From NCBI RefSeq assembly GCF_947179115.1, contig NZ_CAMXCI010000004.1, positions 62,001-126,000 on the forward strand: DNA of 64,000 bases. The letters are read 5' to 3'. The number at the start of each line of letters is the position of its first letter. Positions within the stretch are counted from its first letter, which is position 1. This DNA is from Commensalibacter papalotli (GTDB lineage: Bacteria; Pseudomonadota; Alphaproteobacteria; Acetobacterales; Acetobacteraceae). Of this stretch, positions 8,629 to 18,907 are shown piece by piece. The translations under genes were made by a program, and so were the position numbers. The notes beneath the pieces are model-generated. The model was not told the DNA's origin, made no database searches, and worked only from the letters and a program-made list of their open reading frames with translations.

Positions 8629-10830
8629 TTACTGCCCTTTCAAAAAATGAAAAGAGGATCTTAATTTTTTCCAAAATAAATCACGCTTTACCTTGGTAAC
8701 TGCACCAAATTGGGGCTCTGGACAATTATAACCAAAATGGGTAGCAAAAGATACTACAGGACCGTTTTTCAAATAGAGATTATAAAGCGCTACAGATTTT
8801 GCATTCGCATACGAAGAATTTTTCCATAAACTTACTTGTGCATGCTCTTCAGCAGATTCATATGAATCTGAATTAGGATAATAATATATAGCAGGAGGAG
8901 AACCATAATTTGATGTATCTTGCATCCAACCATTAGCATGACATAAAATAGCTGCGTATGCCTGTGATTGATGAGGTATTAGACTGGCCGCATATAAAAC
9001 ATCTTGTGCGGCCAAATACCGATAATGAAAGCGATGATTAGGAATTGGCCAAGAAGCCCCTGTTCGAACTTGTTCTGTGGAAACGCTCCATGGTTTATTG
9101 TTAGAGTTATGCACAGGCCCCATCATTTGGCTGATACCATATGCATAATCACCTGGATTTTGATCTGGATAACCAGACGTTCCCATCAGCGCCATACCGT
9201 GGCGACGCAAAATTACTGCTGCTTTCCATGCTGCCTTGGCACGATCTGTTGCCCAAAAACTGCGACGCATATCCGTTGTTGCCTTAATATAATCGCGCTC
9301 TAGTTGAACATGCTGAGGTATCCCTTTACAATTAGCATCCGCTGAAGTGACAAAATAAGGAATAGCTTCTTGTATACGTCCAGCCCGCATTAATCTACGA
9401 GCAAGCAAATGGCGCAATGCCATAGAGCGTCCAGCTAAATTATATCCGTAATATTTATCAGTATCTTGATCGTAATAATTTTCATTGCTGACCTCTTGAT
9501 CACATACAGCCTGTCTATCTCTGGGGACAGTCGTATGAATATTAACAAATCGCTTTAGCTCATCAGGCGTTAATACATTTTCAGCGAGATAAACGACATC
9601 TCCCCAATAACTATCTCGAACTGGCCATAATTCTTCCAAAGCTTGAACAAAATTACCTTGAGACAATGTTAAAACTGCACGTTCCCCTTGTACACGCTGT
9701 ATATTATCTTTTCGTAAACTTCCGTCATTAAAATGAGCAATCGCTTGGTGGTAAAATTCTTGCCCTTTTTCTTTATCACCTTTTCTCAGGGCAATCTTGG
9801 CCAAAACCCAAGCATCAAGTGCCTTTTGATTCTTTTGCCAATCATACTGGGCAAAAACCTGTGCTTTATCCATATCATTATTTTGATATGCAAAAGCCCC
9901 CAAAGATCCCAAATCATCATAATGATTTTTCTGATCTATTCCAGCCTTTACAAAAGCTTGTAAGATATTTTGCGTTTGTTCTTTCGAATAAGTTCTATAG
10001 TCGATTTCATCCGTTAATACATAAGCCAACAAAATTTTACGTAACAAAGGATTATGAACAGCCTGATCTAACAATAATTTAGCATCAGGATTCTTGGGGT
10101 CACTCAACCCTTTTAGAATAATGACAATCGAACTTAAACCACTATTCTCACCCAGTTTAACTTGTTTTAAATATAGCTCTACTGCTCTTTGTAATTGTAA
10201 TAAACTATCCTCTTTAACACCACCAACATTCCATAGTGTTATACCACCTGAATCATCTTTGGGATTATATGGCGTTGTTATTCGCTTGCCAATTTGATCA
10301 AGAATTACACCCGCAGCCTCTCCATAAGCAGCAATTCCAAGATGCAAAGGATCTGGCGCACCATTTGCAACTAAATATGCTGTACCATTAAAGGATTGCA
10401 CCGCATCTTCAAAATGTCCTAACTCTTTTTCAATACGACCTAATGTGTATTTCGCACAAACTTGCTGTGCAGCATTTTTGTCATTATAAGCCAGCAGAGC
10501 AAAAGCTGAGCGTGCTTCTTCCCATTGTTTATCGTGAAATAGTGTTGCTGCCTTTTTATAAGCTTCGTCCGTATTAGGACAAGTCGTTTGTTCTGAAGCT
10601 AAAAGATTTACGTTATCAGCTGAAAACAGATTTTGCTTTTCTTGTGCAGTGACGACACCAAGATTTTTTATCTTTTGAGAAAAAGTATCCGTTGAGGGTA
10701 AATCTAATAATGTCTGCTTGCGATTATCCAATAACTGCCATGGGAAAAAAGGGCCACATGCAATTACCACCGTAGACGTCAATACAGTCAGCCCCACGCA
10801 ATAACACAAAACCCTTACTGACTGCTTCAT
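8629..10830 (-). CDS. Uncharacterised TPR lipoprotein or secreted protein
   Basis: I do not recognise a named family for this 733-residue protein. It starts with a signal peptide ending VIAC at Cys25, which fits a lipobox, and continues GPFFPWQLL. Tetratricopeptide-like helical pairs are visible around residues 90-150 (YKKAATLFHDKQWEEARSAF and LGHFEDAVQSF) and around 480-500 (LMRAGRIQEAIPYF). The C-terminal third is rich in Y, W, H and N. It is alone, flanked by 118 bp and 451 bp of non-coding DNA. A periplasmic or outer-membrane scaffold role is a guess. Confidence 0.7.
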   Translation of the reverse strand: MKQSVRVLCYCVGLTVLTSTVVIACGPFFPWQLLDNRKQTLLDLPSTDTFSQKIKNLGVVTAQEKQNLFSADNVNLLASEQTTCPNTDEAYKKAATLFHDKQWEEARSAFALLAYNDKNAAQQVCAKYTLGRIEKELGHFEDAVQSFNGTAYLVANGAPDPLHLGIAAYGEAAGVILDQIGKRITTPYNPKDDSGGITLWNVGGVKEDSLLQLQRAVELYLKQVKLGENSGLSSIVIILKGLSDPKNPDAKLLLDQAVHNPLLRKILLAYVLTDEIDYRTYSKEQTQNILQAFVKAGIDQKNHYDDLGSLGAFAYQNNDMDKAQVFAQYDWQKNQKALDAWVLAKIALRKGDKEKGQEFYHQAIAHFNDGSLRKDNIQRVQGERAVLTLSQGNFVQALEELWPVRDSYWGDVVYLAENVLTPDELKRFVNIHTTVPRDRQAVCDQEVSNENYYDQDTDKYYGYNLAGRSMALRHLLARRLMRAGRIQEAIPYFVTSADANCKGIPQHVQLERDYIKATTDMRRSFWATDRAKAAWKAAVILRRHGMALMGTSGYPDQNPGDYAYGISQMMGPVHNSNNKPWSVSTEQVRTGASWPIPNHRFHYRYLAAQDVLYAASLIPHQSQAYAAILCHANGWMQDTSNYGSPPAIYYYPNSDSYESAEEHAQVSLWKNSSYANAKSVALYNLYLKNGPVVSFATHFGYNCPEPQFGAVTKVKRDLFWKKLRSSFHFLKGQ

Positions 10831-11281
10831 TTAACGATTGTCCTTATATCAAAAAATCTTACCTACCAAGAGCATAGTGACATAAAATAAGACGTGAATA
10901 TAGTAACAATTAACAAGTATTAATTTCAATCAAGTTAACCTTTAAAATGCTGTTACTTAATCATATTAGATGATAGCTTAAATGCAAGAGCCGGTAATTC
11001 TACTCTTACTTGTGACACAAAGATAAATCTGTTTTTATTTCCCAAAACAGATATTACTGGGGGAATATTATCACCGATTTTACAGTATCTAAAGATAGTC
11101 ATATCGCTATCTTGCACTATGAGTGAATCGCAAACCTCTTAAAATGATACTCTAAATGATGCCATATTAAACCCAGATAAATTGTTCATGATATTCAAGC
11201 TGATTAAATCTTAGTCAACTTAAATATACACAAATGAATATCCACTCATAAACTATTAATAGAACGCTCTCAATATCAGGG
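10831..11281. other. Gene-free stretch, 451 bp
   Basis: AT-rich DNA between the TPR lipoprotein start and the MFS stop. It should hold the promoter of the TPR gene near 10850-10900. I see no ORF with a ribosome site, no tRNA and no strong hairpin with a T-run. Confidence 0.5.
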
Positions 11282-12436
11282 TTATAAACTGCCCTGATTA
11301 GCACTCATAACTTTTTGCAAAGCTATTGTTAAAAGCAAAACAATCACCATCAACAATGCTACAAATATAAATGCATGAGATAAAGAACTGTGATGTGCAA
11401 TAAACCCAACCATCGCAGGTCCTGCTAAAATACCAATATATCCCAACGTAGAAACAGCAGGCACAGCAACCATTTGTGACATCGTCGTTTGTTTACCAAT
11501 CTGATTAAACATCACAGGCACAATATTAGAACAACCAGCACCAATTAAAAAATACCCTGTTAATAATATAGATAAATCAATCCCTGTAATGACAAAGTAA
11601 AAGCCTAACAAAGCGATAATGCTACCTATGATAACAACACGCAAAGCTCCAAATTTATTGACAATATAATCACCTGTAAGCCTTCCCCCTGTCATTGCTG
11701 TTGCAAAGGCCGTAAAACCTATACCTCCCAAAGAATCTGAGATATGTTTTGAATCAACTAAATACACAGCACTCCAATCTAATGCCGTTCCCTCGACTAA
11801 AAAAACAACAAAACAAATAATCCCTAAAACCAAAACGATCCCTTTCGGAATAGCAAAAGCAGGCCCTTCAGCAGGATTGGCATAAGGTAAAAAATGTCGA
11901 AAGCTAATACCAAAAAGAAAAATAATAATAAATAAAATTAAAAAAGTTGAAGCAATAATATTAACGCCCAAGGCAAGAAACCCTGTCATTAATCCTGCCC
12001 CGACTATACCACCTAGACTAAACATGCCATGAAATCCAGACATTAAGGCTTTTTTTTCTTTTTTCTCTACAATAATGGCTTGAACATTAATGGCACAATC
12101 CGTCATGCCAACACCCACACCAAAAATTAACAAAAAGAACGCTAAAAGAATTGGATGAGAGATAAAAGACAAAAAGGGCGCAGCAACCACCATGATAATG
12201 GTTGAAACGATAATAACATTTTTACACCCATAACGAGATGTCAAAGGTCCTGCCATAGGCATTGAAATAATTGCCCCTGCGCCTAAACAAAGTAATAATG
12301 TTCCCAAGACAGCATCATTAATTCCCGTATTCATTTTTGCAAAAGGGACAATGACTGCCCACATAGCGGTAATCATCCCTGCAATCAAGAAAATAACACG
12401 GGTGGCAATTTTATCATTCATATAATGTTGAAGCAT
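11282..12436 (-). CDS. MFS transporter
   Basis: A 384-residue protein with about 12 hydrophobic segments and the loop 2-3 motif GPLTSRYGCKNVI (about residues 62-75), typical of the major facilitator superfamily. The overall look (short, INDAVLGTLLLCLGAGAI) resembles the YbjJ-like branch, whose substrates are poorly known. It starts 5 bp after the hisN stop, so the two genes are an operon. A second in-frame ATG five codons in (12421) is also possible as start. Confidence 0.85.
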   Translation of the reverse strand: MLQHYMNDKIATRVIFLIAGMITAMWAVIVPFAKMNTGINDAVLGTLLLCLGAGAIISMPMAGPLTSRYGCKNVIIVSTIIMVVAAPFLSFISHPILLAFFLLIFGVGVGMTDCAINVQAIIVEKKEKKALMSGFHGMFSLGGIVGAGLMTGFLALGVNIIASTFLILFIIIFLFGISFRHFLPYANPAEGPAFAIPKGIVLVLGIICFVVFLVEGTALDWSAVYLVDSKHISDSLGGIGFTAFATAMTGGRLTGDYIVNKFGALRVVIIGSIIALLGFYFVITGIDLSILLTGYFLIGAGCSNIVPVMFNQIGKQTTMSQMVAVPAVSTLGYIGILAGPAMVGFIAHHSSLSHAFIFVALLMVIVLLLTIALQKVMSANQGSL

Positions 12437-12441
12437 AACAA

Positions 12442-13242
12442 CTATTCTTCTGTATTTAAGATCTGCAAAACATCTTGATGTAATTGTGCATTAGCACTGG
12501 CAATAATAGCACCACCTTGCTCTGGTCTATGTCCCTCAATTGTTGTTACAACTCCACCTGCATGTTCAATAATTGGAATAAGGGCTGCAATATCATGAGG
12601 TTGTAAAGAATACTCTACACAAATATCAATATGTCCAGCCGCCAACATCGCCATAGCATAACATTCACCACCGTAACGGGTCATTAAAACTTGTTTTTTA
12701 AGTAATCCAAAATTATTTTTTTGATAAATATCTACAGACTCAGGCGAGGTTGTATGTAAAATTGCTTGATTTAAAGGAACAGATTGTCTTGTTTTTATTT
12801 GTACCGTTCCTAAACGGCCTGCAAACCAAGATGCCTGTCCATCAGACCAAAATCGATCCCCTGTATAAGGTTGACTCATTATTCCCATGACGGCTTTACT
12901 ATCATATAGCAACCCAATTAAACATCCCCATACTGGTAATCCACATAGAAAAGGTCGCGTCCCATCAATTGGATCAATAACCCACTCAAACAGGCTATCC
13001 CCCTGAGTTCTTCCAAATTCTTCACCCATAATAGAATGTTCTGGATATTGTTGAGAGATCGCTTGTCGTAGCAATTTCTCTGTATCACGGTCAATATTAG
13101 TCACAGGATCAAACCGAAATCCCTCTTTGACTTTGGTACTAATATCTATTGTTTGGTTATTTAAATATGATTGTAACGTTTTTTGTTCAGCAACTTTAGC
13201 CAAACCATGTAAAAATTCTGGGGATGGTAAGGCAATATTCAT
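12442..13242 (-). CDS. hisN: Histidinol-phosphatase, inositol monophosphatase family
   Basis: This 266-residue Mg-dependent phosphatase has the inositol monophosphatase signatures: GEEFG near residue 73 (metal-binding E), WVIDPIDGT near 87-95, and YSLQPHDIAALIPIIEHAGG near 210-230. In alphaproteobacteria this subgroup performs the penultimate histidine step, histidinol phosphate to histidinol. That assignment over other substrates rests on likeness. hisZ is elsewhere in the window, in line with histidine genes scattered over the chromosome. The MFS gene follows after 5 bp. Confidence 0.82.
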   Translation of the reverse strand: MNIALPSPEFLHGLAKVAEQKTLQSYLNNQTIDISTKVKEGFRFDPVTNIDRDTEKLLRQAISQQYPEHSIMGEEFGRTQGDSLFEWVIDPIDGTRPFLCGLPVWGCLIGLLYDSKAVMGIMSQPYTGDRFWSDGQASWFAGRLGTVQIKTRQSVPLNQAILHTTSPESVDIYQKNNFGLLKKQVLMTRYGGECYAMAMLAAGHIDICVEYSLQPHDIAALIPIIEHAGGVVTTIEGHRPEQGGAIIASANAQLHQDVLQILNTEE

Positions 13243-13423
13243 AATACCCTCTTATGGCTCATCGTTATGTACAGCAAAAAATATAAGCTGTTGTATTTCT
13301 GAACAATAACCAAAATAAAAACCAATTTCCATATAAAATAACGATTATTATTTATTTAAAAAAGCAATCCATTACCAATTTTATACAGTATATCTCTTTG
13401 ATATTTACGAACTCGTTACTATC

Positions 13424-16400
13424 TTATTGATTCTTGTCGAACGGAATAAGGTCAAAATAAGGTTTCCCTTGGCGTGCAAAAGAAGGACTATAAAAAGGAT
13501 CATTATCAAGTAATTTTCCCCATCTTTTCCGCATTACTTTCACTTCCTTTTCAAATCTAACTAATTTTTCCTTGGTATCATCTAACCCTCTACTGAGAGA
13601 TTCATGGTGTTCAGCAACAAAATCTGGCGTGATAATGATTTTATATCCCAACTGCGTAATTTTTAAACATAAATCAATATCATTAAAAGCAACCTTCAAT
13701 GTTTTAGCATCAAACCCACCAACTTCTTCAAATACCTTTCGAGGAACCAACATACATGCTGCTGTAACAGCTGATACTTGATGAGGAAGCCATGCACGAG
13801 CACCATACCCAGGGTAAAACTCTGATTCATGCGAAAAAGCATGACCTGCCACACCCATCCAACCTAAAACAACCCCACAATGTTGGATCATTCTATTTTG
13901 ATATAAAAATTTTCCACCAACAGCACCAACATTAGCGTCAATGACCATTTCTCCAAGCATGGTATCTAACCATAACTCATCCTGTACAAATAAATCATTA
14001 TTTAAAAAAACAATATAGTCAGATGATGTTCTTTTTACCGCTAAATTATTAATTTTTGAATAATTAAATGCATACGGATAATTGATAATTTTTACTTTCT
14101 CATTTTTAGAGATTTTCTCTAAATATAAAAGAGTTTCCTGTTCTTTAGAGTTATTGTTAACCAGAACAATTTGTATGTTATGCCGTTTAGTGTACTTTAA
14201 AACATGTTCAACACATTTTTGTGTAAAGTGAACCTGATCTTTAAACGGAATAATAATAGCAACAGACTGATTTGGTTCAACAGACGCTGTTATATGATAC
14301 ATACTATGTTTACCATAGCTATCCACCGTTGCCTTTACATTTAAACGGCTTAAATGATCAGATACAGCTTTAATTCCAGCACCTATAACATAAGGCTTTG
14401 TCTCTGTAGATGAGGCTGTTGAAGTCGCCGTTTTACGCCAATGATACAATATTTCAGGAACATGAACAATTTGATGGGGCTGCACCAGTTCAATACAACG
14501 CAAAAGAAAATCATGATCTTGTGCACCATTATATTGTGTATCTAAATAACCAACTTTCTGAACCAAAGTTCGACGAACCATTGTTAAATGGTTTATATAG
14601 TTACAACCTAATAAATATCGATAGTTCCATTCTGGTTTGAACATAGGATCTGATATAATCCCATCATCATCAATCTTATCTTCATCAGAATATAAAATAT
14701 TTACTTGATTATGAGGGTCGAATGCCAACATTCTTTCTATAGCACAATCAACAAGCACATCATCATGATCAAAAAAAGCAATCCATTCACCTTGTGCTAG
14801 ATCAAGACAAGCATTCGTTGCCTCAGATATTCCTCTATTTTTCTCAGCAATAATATATTTAACTCGTGAATCTTTTTTTGCTAATTTTTTAATCTCTGCA
14901 ACAATAATACTATCCCCTCCACCATCATCACAAAGAATAAGCTCTATATTTTTATATGTCTGATTTAACACAGAGTAAACAGCTGCTTGGAAGTCCTTTA
15001 AAACTGGTCGATACACAGGACATACAACAGAAACTAACGGTCTTACTTTAAGTGGCGTAGTCTTAATTTTTTTGTGCAACTCTAAATGATGTTGATAAAA
15101 CCAAGACGCATAGTTCAAAACAGTTCCACCGTCATAAGGGAGAACTTCTTCTACATTTCTTAAAGCATGTTGTATTGCTTCAGTTAGAATATTATCCTTT
15201 ATTTTTATTTTCTCTAGGTGACGATCTATATCTTTGATCTTATTAGCAACAGAAACTATTTTGTCAATTTGATCATTCAGCGCAACACCAAATAAAGCAG
15301 GACTACCTGGTAGTTCAATCATTTCAGGTAATAAATAAAAACGATAAACTTTATCAGTTCCATCTCTTAACTCTGTAGGGATAGAATATGAAAACCCAGA
15401 ATATAAATCTATACCATGAGCATCATATACATCTTTCCGAGGTTCATCGGCCAATACACTTGCGATCGGGCGATGACCTAAACAAATAAGAACATGACAC
15501 TTTGTTTCAAAATTTGCGTAACTACAATCTCGTGCAATTGACACCCATCCCCTAAGATTACCATTAATAGGATCATCAACATGCCCAATAACCCGAGGTT
15601 GAAATGCTATTTCAAAAGGATGTTCTTTAACTTTTTTCCCATTTACATAAAATTTAATATAATAATCATGTTGATCACGAATCATTATGATATGTTTCTG
15701 ACCATCAAGGTAATGCGTTGGTAACTTATAAGAAAAACCTACGAACTCTTTATTTATTTTAGATTTTTTAACATCTGAGCGAGATTTATTACATTGTAAA
15801 GAGCCAACCAACTTCCTATCAATATAAATAGACAAATTAACAGGCTCATCTACCAATACATCACAAGCCCATCCTTTTATTTCATTCGCATTAACTTCAT
15901 CTAAAAAACATAATATATTAGATGAAATTTGAACTGGACCATCATAAGTAGATGGAATAGCTGAAAGAGGTTTATAATTTTGACCTAGTTGAGATAACTT
16001 GTCCCAAACTTTCTGTGCGGCATCATATGCTGTATAATCAAGGATATCATTTTGATCATAATCTTGAAAAATACTCCATTCTCTTACACTTCCCCCAGGC
16101 TGTTTTCTTGCAATACGCCGTTGCCAATGCTCTCTGCTACGAATAATATAATGATGAATACGCCATTTAGCCTGCAAAATAGCATTCGATGCCACAATCC
16201 CATCAGATGACCATTGAATAATTTTATTATCTAAATTAACAATAGGCTCTCCTACATCTACAAAATGAGGATTAACAACTTTTTTTGCAAAAGCTGTCTT
16301 GAAAAACATTTTAACATGTCTGTTAATGTTTTCCGTATCCGCTCCTCTTAAAGTATACGCTTCAAGAACTAAACGTTCCTTAGAATCCTCCAAATTAGAA

Positions 16401-16792
16401 GAACCAAAAGTCATCCAGTTTAATGCAAAACCTTTAGAGCCCGACATTTGATTCAAAAGGTCATTTAAATTCTCATCTTTAGGAGGAATTAGAAATTCAT
16501 CAGCATCTAAAAAACACATCCATTCCGCAGAGTCACGATATTTTTTTATTGCATGAGTGTATGCTGCACCTTGTTTTGTAAGACCTTTAATAGGATGCAT
16601 ACCATCTTTCCATAAGACGTAATCTACAGGAAAATATCGACTGGCATATTTTATTATTTCAGATGTACGATCTGTTGATTCATTGTCATAAATAACAATT
16701 TTTTCAAAACCAATTAGAGCGTGATGACATATCCATTCAAGGATGTCATTTTCTTCATTTTTAACAATAAGAACTAGGAGACTTTGAAACAT
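13424..16792 (-). CDS. Multidomain glycosyltransferase with three GT-A domains
   Basis: A 1122-residue protein with no signal peptide. Residues 1-260 are a GT-A domain of the GT2/GT92-like kind (LVLIVKNEENDILEW; D-A-D-E at 96-99). Residues 295-375 and 405-490 are two copies of a beta-type repeat (GWACD...VGFSYKLP and GWVSI...SGFSYSIP). Residues 585-780 are a family 2 domain (VSVVCPVYRP; D-H-D-D at 675-678), and residues 843-1080 are another (VAIIIPFKDQ; N-N-D at 931-933). Such proteins build polysaccharide or glycan chains; the acceptor is unknown. It stands alone, with 267 bp upstream free of genes. Confidence 0.88.
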   Translation of the reverse strand: MFQSLLVLIVKNEENDILEWICHHALIGFEKIVIYDNESTDRTSEIIKYASRYFPVDYVLWKDGMHPIKGLTKQGAAYTHAIKKYRDSAEWMCFLDADEFLIPPKDENLNDLLNQMSGSKGFALNWMTFGSSNLEDSKERLVLEAYTLRGADTENINRHVKMFFKTAFAKKVVNPHFVDVGEPIVNLDNKIIQWSSDGIVASNAILQAKWRIHHYIIRSREHWQRRIARKQPGGSVREWSIFQDYDQNDILDYTAYDAAQKVWDKLSQLGQNYKPLSAIPSTYDGPVQISSNILCFLDEVNANEIKGWACDVLVDEPVNLSIYIDRKLVGSLQCNKSRSDVKKSKINKEFVGFSYKLPTHYLDGQKHIIMIRDQHDYYIKFYVNGKKVKEHPFEIAFQPRVIGHVDDPINGNLRGWVSIARDCSYANFETKCHVLICLGHRPIASVLADEPRKDVYDAHGIDLYSGFSYSIPTELRDGTDKVYRFYLLPEMIELPGSPALFGVALNDQIDKIVSVANKIKDIDRHLEKIKIKDNILTEAIQHALRNVEEVLPYDGGTVLNYASWFYQHHLELHKKIKTTPLKVRPLVSVVCPVYRPVLKDFQAAVYSVLNQTYKNIELILCDDGGGDSIIVAEIKKLAKKDSRVKYIIAEKNRGISEATNACLDLAQGEWIAFFDHDDVLVDCAIERMLAFDPHNQVNILYSDEDKIDDDGIISDPMFKPEWNYRYLLGCNYINHLTMVRRTLVQKVGYLDTQYNGAQDHDFLLRCIELVQPHQIVHVPEILYHWRKTATSTASSTETKPYVIGAGIKAVSDHLSRLNVKATVDSYGKHSMYHITASVEPNQSVAIIIPFKDQVHFTQKCVEHVLKYTKRHNIQIVLVNNNSKEQETLLYLEKISKNEKVKIINYPYAFNYSKINNLAVKRTSSDYIVFLNNDLFVQDELWLDTMLGEMVIDANVGAVGGKFLYQNRMIQHCGVVLGWMGVAGHAFSHESEFYPGYGARAWLPHQVSAVTAACMLVPRKVFEEVGGFDAKTLKVAFNDIDLCLKITQLGYKIIITPDFVAEHHESLSRGLDDTKEKLVRFEKEVKVMRKRWGKLLDNDPFYSPSFARQGKPYFDLIPFDKNQ

Positions 16793-17059
16793 CAGAATTT
16801 TATCACAAACAGCTATTAGATAAGCGAATATAACTTTATACTAGGCCAATTCAGTAACATACTTTTGAAATTAAACCAAAACTAATCGTTAATAAACTTA
16901 ATCAATACTCTTTTTTTCATTTACTTTTCCCACCAATCACTATAGTCACTTTAATGTTTAATACATATATCCTTTTTCACCAAGAACTGTTTCAATAACC
17001 AATTATAACTTATTCGTGTTTAATTAAACACTGGAAAGCGCTTTAAAAATTTTAGATTA

Positions 17060-17452
17060 TTATTTCCTTAAAGGATCTAATAATTTTATTTCAGATAATT
17101 TTTGTTGATTAGCCACATCCCACATCACAATACGATCTGGTAAACCTCCCCCACTAAGAGATATTACCATCATTTGATCTGATTGTCGAAAGATTTGGGT
17201 AATATGCGTTCCATTCGGCTCTTGTAAAACACTTACAGGGCGCATCACCGAAGCGGGTACAGATGATGTCGGTATTGTCGACATTACAGTTGCTGGATGA
17301 TCATTTTTATGAATAAGTCGACTGACAATAACGAAAATTAAAACTGTTGTTGCCACAACAATTAAAACCCCTAGAAAAATAACTAACGCTAACATTCCTT
17401 TATTTTTTTGTGTTAAAGGTTCTGTTGTCTGTTCTGGCAGCATATTCTTCAC
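17060..17452 (-). CDS. Small single-span membrane protein
   Basis: A 130-residue protein. A cytoplasmic N-terminus is followed by one strong membrane helix (MLALVIFLGVLIVVATTVLIFVI begins near residue 20) and a periplasmic domain ending with SLSGGGLPDRIVMWDVANQQKL. Similar short proteins sit divergent from rluD in alphaproteobacteria (DUF6476-like, from memory, not verified). Function unknown. Its start is only 18 bp from the rluD start on the other strand, so both promoters must overlap the neighbouring gene starts. Confidence 0.7.
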   Translation of the reverse strand: MKNMLPEQTTEPLTQKNKGMLALVIFLGVLIVVATTVLIFVIVSRLIHKNDHPATVMSTIPTSSVPASVMRPVSVLQEPNGTHITQIFRQSDQMMVISLSGGGLPDRIVMWDVANQQKLSEIKLLDPLRK

Positions 17453-17470
17453 TTTTTTGGAACTTTCTTT

Positions 17471-18460
17471 ATGTCTGATACAAATAATAAAACTGAGTCT
17501 TCTTTTGTAGCCCTAGTTGCAAGAGAAAACAATAATATCCGTCTTGATCGTTTCCTTGCTCAAACTTACCATGACTATTCTAGATCTCGCCTTAAATCGC
17601 TAATAGAGCAAGGACTGTGCCAACGCAATCATTTAATAGTACGTGATCCATCAACTTCAGTCAAAGAAAACGATCATATAGAATTACACATTCCTCAAGC
17701 TAAACCTTACGCTCTAGAAGCCCAAAAAATTGATTTAGACATTTTGTACGAAGATCACGATTTAATTGTTGTTAACAAATCCGCAGGCCTAGTCGTCCAT
17801 CCTGCACCAGGCAATGAAGATGGAACCCTAGTTAACGCGCTTTTAGCACATTGTGGAGATACCCTTACAGGAATTGGTGGGGAAAAACGTCCAGGTATTG
17901 TGCATAGGTTGGACAAAGATACTTCAGGGATTATTGTCGTTGCCAAAACAGAGCAAGCTTTAACTAAATTATCAGAAGATTTCGCCAACAGAAATATTGA
18001 CCGTTTATATCTTGCTTTGTGTTGGGGGATCTTAAGCCCCACCAAAGGCAGTATTGAAGGAAATATCGGCCGAGATCCATATGATCGCAAAAGAATGGCC
18101 GTGGTTAAAAGAGGTGGAAAATTTGCCAGAACACATTATAAAACCCTTCAACTTATTAATCCTGCTATCAGTTTAATCCAATGTAAACTCGACACAGGGC
18201 GGACTCATCAGATACGTGTTCACCTTTCAAAAGAAGGCCACCCTTTAATCGGTGATCCTGTTTATTTAAAACGCGTTCCAGCGATATCTAAACAGCTTTC
18301 GGATGAACAAAGAAATATTACGTTGGACTTTCCTCGACAAGCTCTACATGCAACCTTTTTAGGATTTTCCCATCCTATCACAGGGAAATATTTACAATTT
18401 GAAACGGAGTTACCTAAAGATATGCAAGATTTAATTAAAAATATAATTGTCAATATATAA
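17471..18460 (+). CDS. rluD: RluA-family pseudouridine synthase, RluD-like
   Basis: This 329-residue enzyme isomerises uridines in 23S rRNA. An N-terminal S4 domain (residues 20-65, RLDRFLAQTYHDYSRSRLK) precedes the catalytic domain. The catalytic motif HRLDKDTSGIIVVAK lies near residues 145-159, with the second D as nucleophile. TGRTHQIRVHLSKEGHPLIGDP is the family's C-terminal motif. The pairing with rpoH downstream is common in alphaproteobacteria and supports RluD over RluA or RluC. Confidence 0.9.
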   Translation: MSDTNNKTESSFVALVARENNNIRLDRFLAQTYHDYSRSRLKSLIEQGLCQRNHLIVRDPSTSVKENDHIELHIPQAKPYALEAQKIDLDILYEDHDLIVVNKSAGLVVHPAPGNEDGTLVNALLAHCGDTLTGIGGEKRPGIVHRLDKDTSGIIVVAKTEQALTKLSEDFANRNIDRLYLALCWGILSPTKGSIEGNIGRDPYDRKRMAVVKRGGKFARTHYKTLQLINPAISLIQCKLDTGRTHQIRVHLSKEGHPLIGDPVYLKRVPAISKQLSDEQRNITLDFPRQALHATFLGFSHPITGKYLQFETELPKDMQDLIKNIIVNI

Positions 18461-18529
18461 AAATTCACAATTGAAAAAATTCATATTCCTTTTACATCTT
18501 ATTTAATACCTAAATTCAACACGATATGA

Positions 18530-18551
18530 CGATTCGTTCCATAGCGAATCG
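18530..18551 (+). promoter_or_regulatory. Short hairpin or operator downstream of rluD
   Basis: CGATTCG at 18530-18536 pairs with CGAATCG at 18545-18551 around an 8-base loop. No T-run follows, so it is a weak candidate for a terminator and may be a protein site. Confidence 0.4.
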
Positions 18552-18752
18552 ATTTAACACTTCGAATTCGTTATAAAACCCTTTAAAAATATTAATTTTT
18601 TTCGTTAATTTTTTATTAACAAAAACTTTACTTTATGCCATAAGCATATTTAAAATCTAACCTTACAGGGTGCAATTTATTAACAATCAATTTTATTGCA
18701 TATTTAAATCGTTTTTCTCGATGAAAAGGCAACAAAAAAAGATGTTATTTTT

Positions 18753-18781
18753 TTGACAGGACCATTTTGGTCTGATATTAA
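18753..18781 (+). promoter_or_regulatory. rpoH promoter, sigma-70 type
   Basis: A perfect -35 TTGACA (18753-18758) and a TATTAA -10 (18776-18781) are 17 bp apart. The spacer contains the palindrome GACCA-TTT-TGGTC (18760-18772), a possible operator. Transcription would start near 18788 and give a leader of about 120 nt. Confidence 0.7.
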
Positions 18782-18784
18782 ATA

Positions 18785-18811
18785 GTTGTTAGGTAACAAT
18801 CACCTAGCAAC
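18785..18811 (+). promoter_or_regulatory. Inverted repeat at the predicted rpoH transcript start
   Basis: GTTGTTAGGT (18785-18794) pairs with ACCTAGCAAC (18802-18811) around a 7-base loop, with a single T-G pair. It lies on the predicted start point, so it could be an operator or a 5' stabilising stem-loop in the rpoH mRNA. Confidence 0.5.
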
Positions 18812-18907
18812 ATAAAAGCAGCAAATAAAGCTGTATTATAAATAAGTATAAAGATCTACAAATCTATTTTGCAATAGCAGAATACAATATCATAAGGAGC
18901 ATATGTT

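Noticed and set aside
18788..18907. RNA thermometer (ROSE or fourU) in the rpoH leader
   Set aside because: I see no segment that convincingly pairs with the AAGGAG ribosome site.
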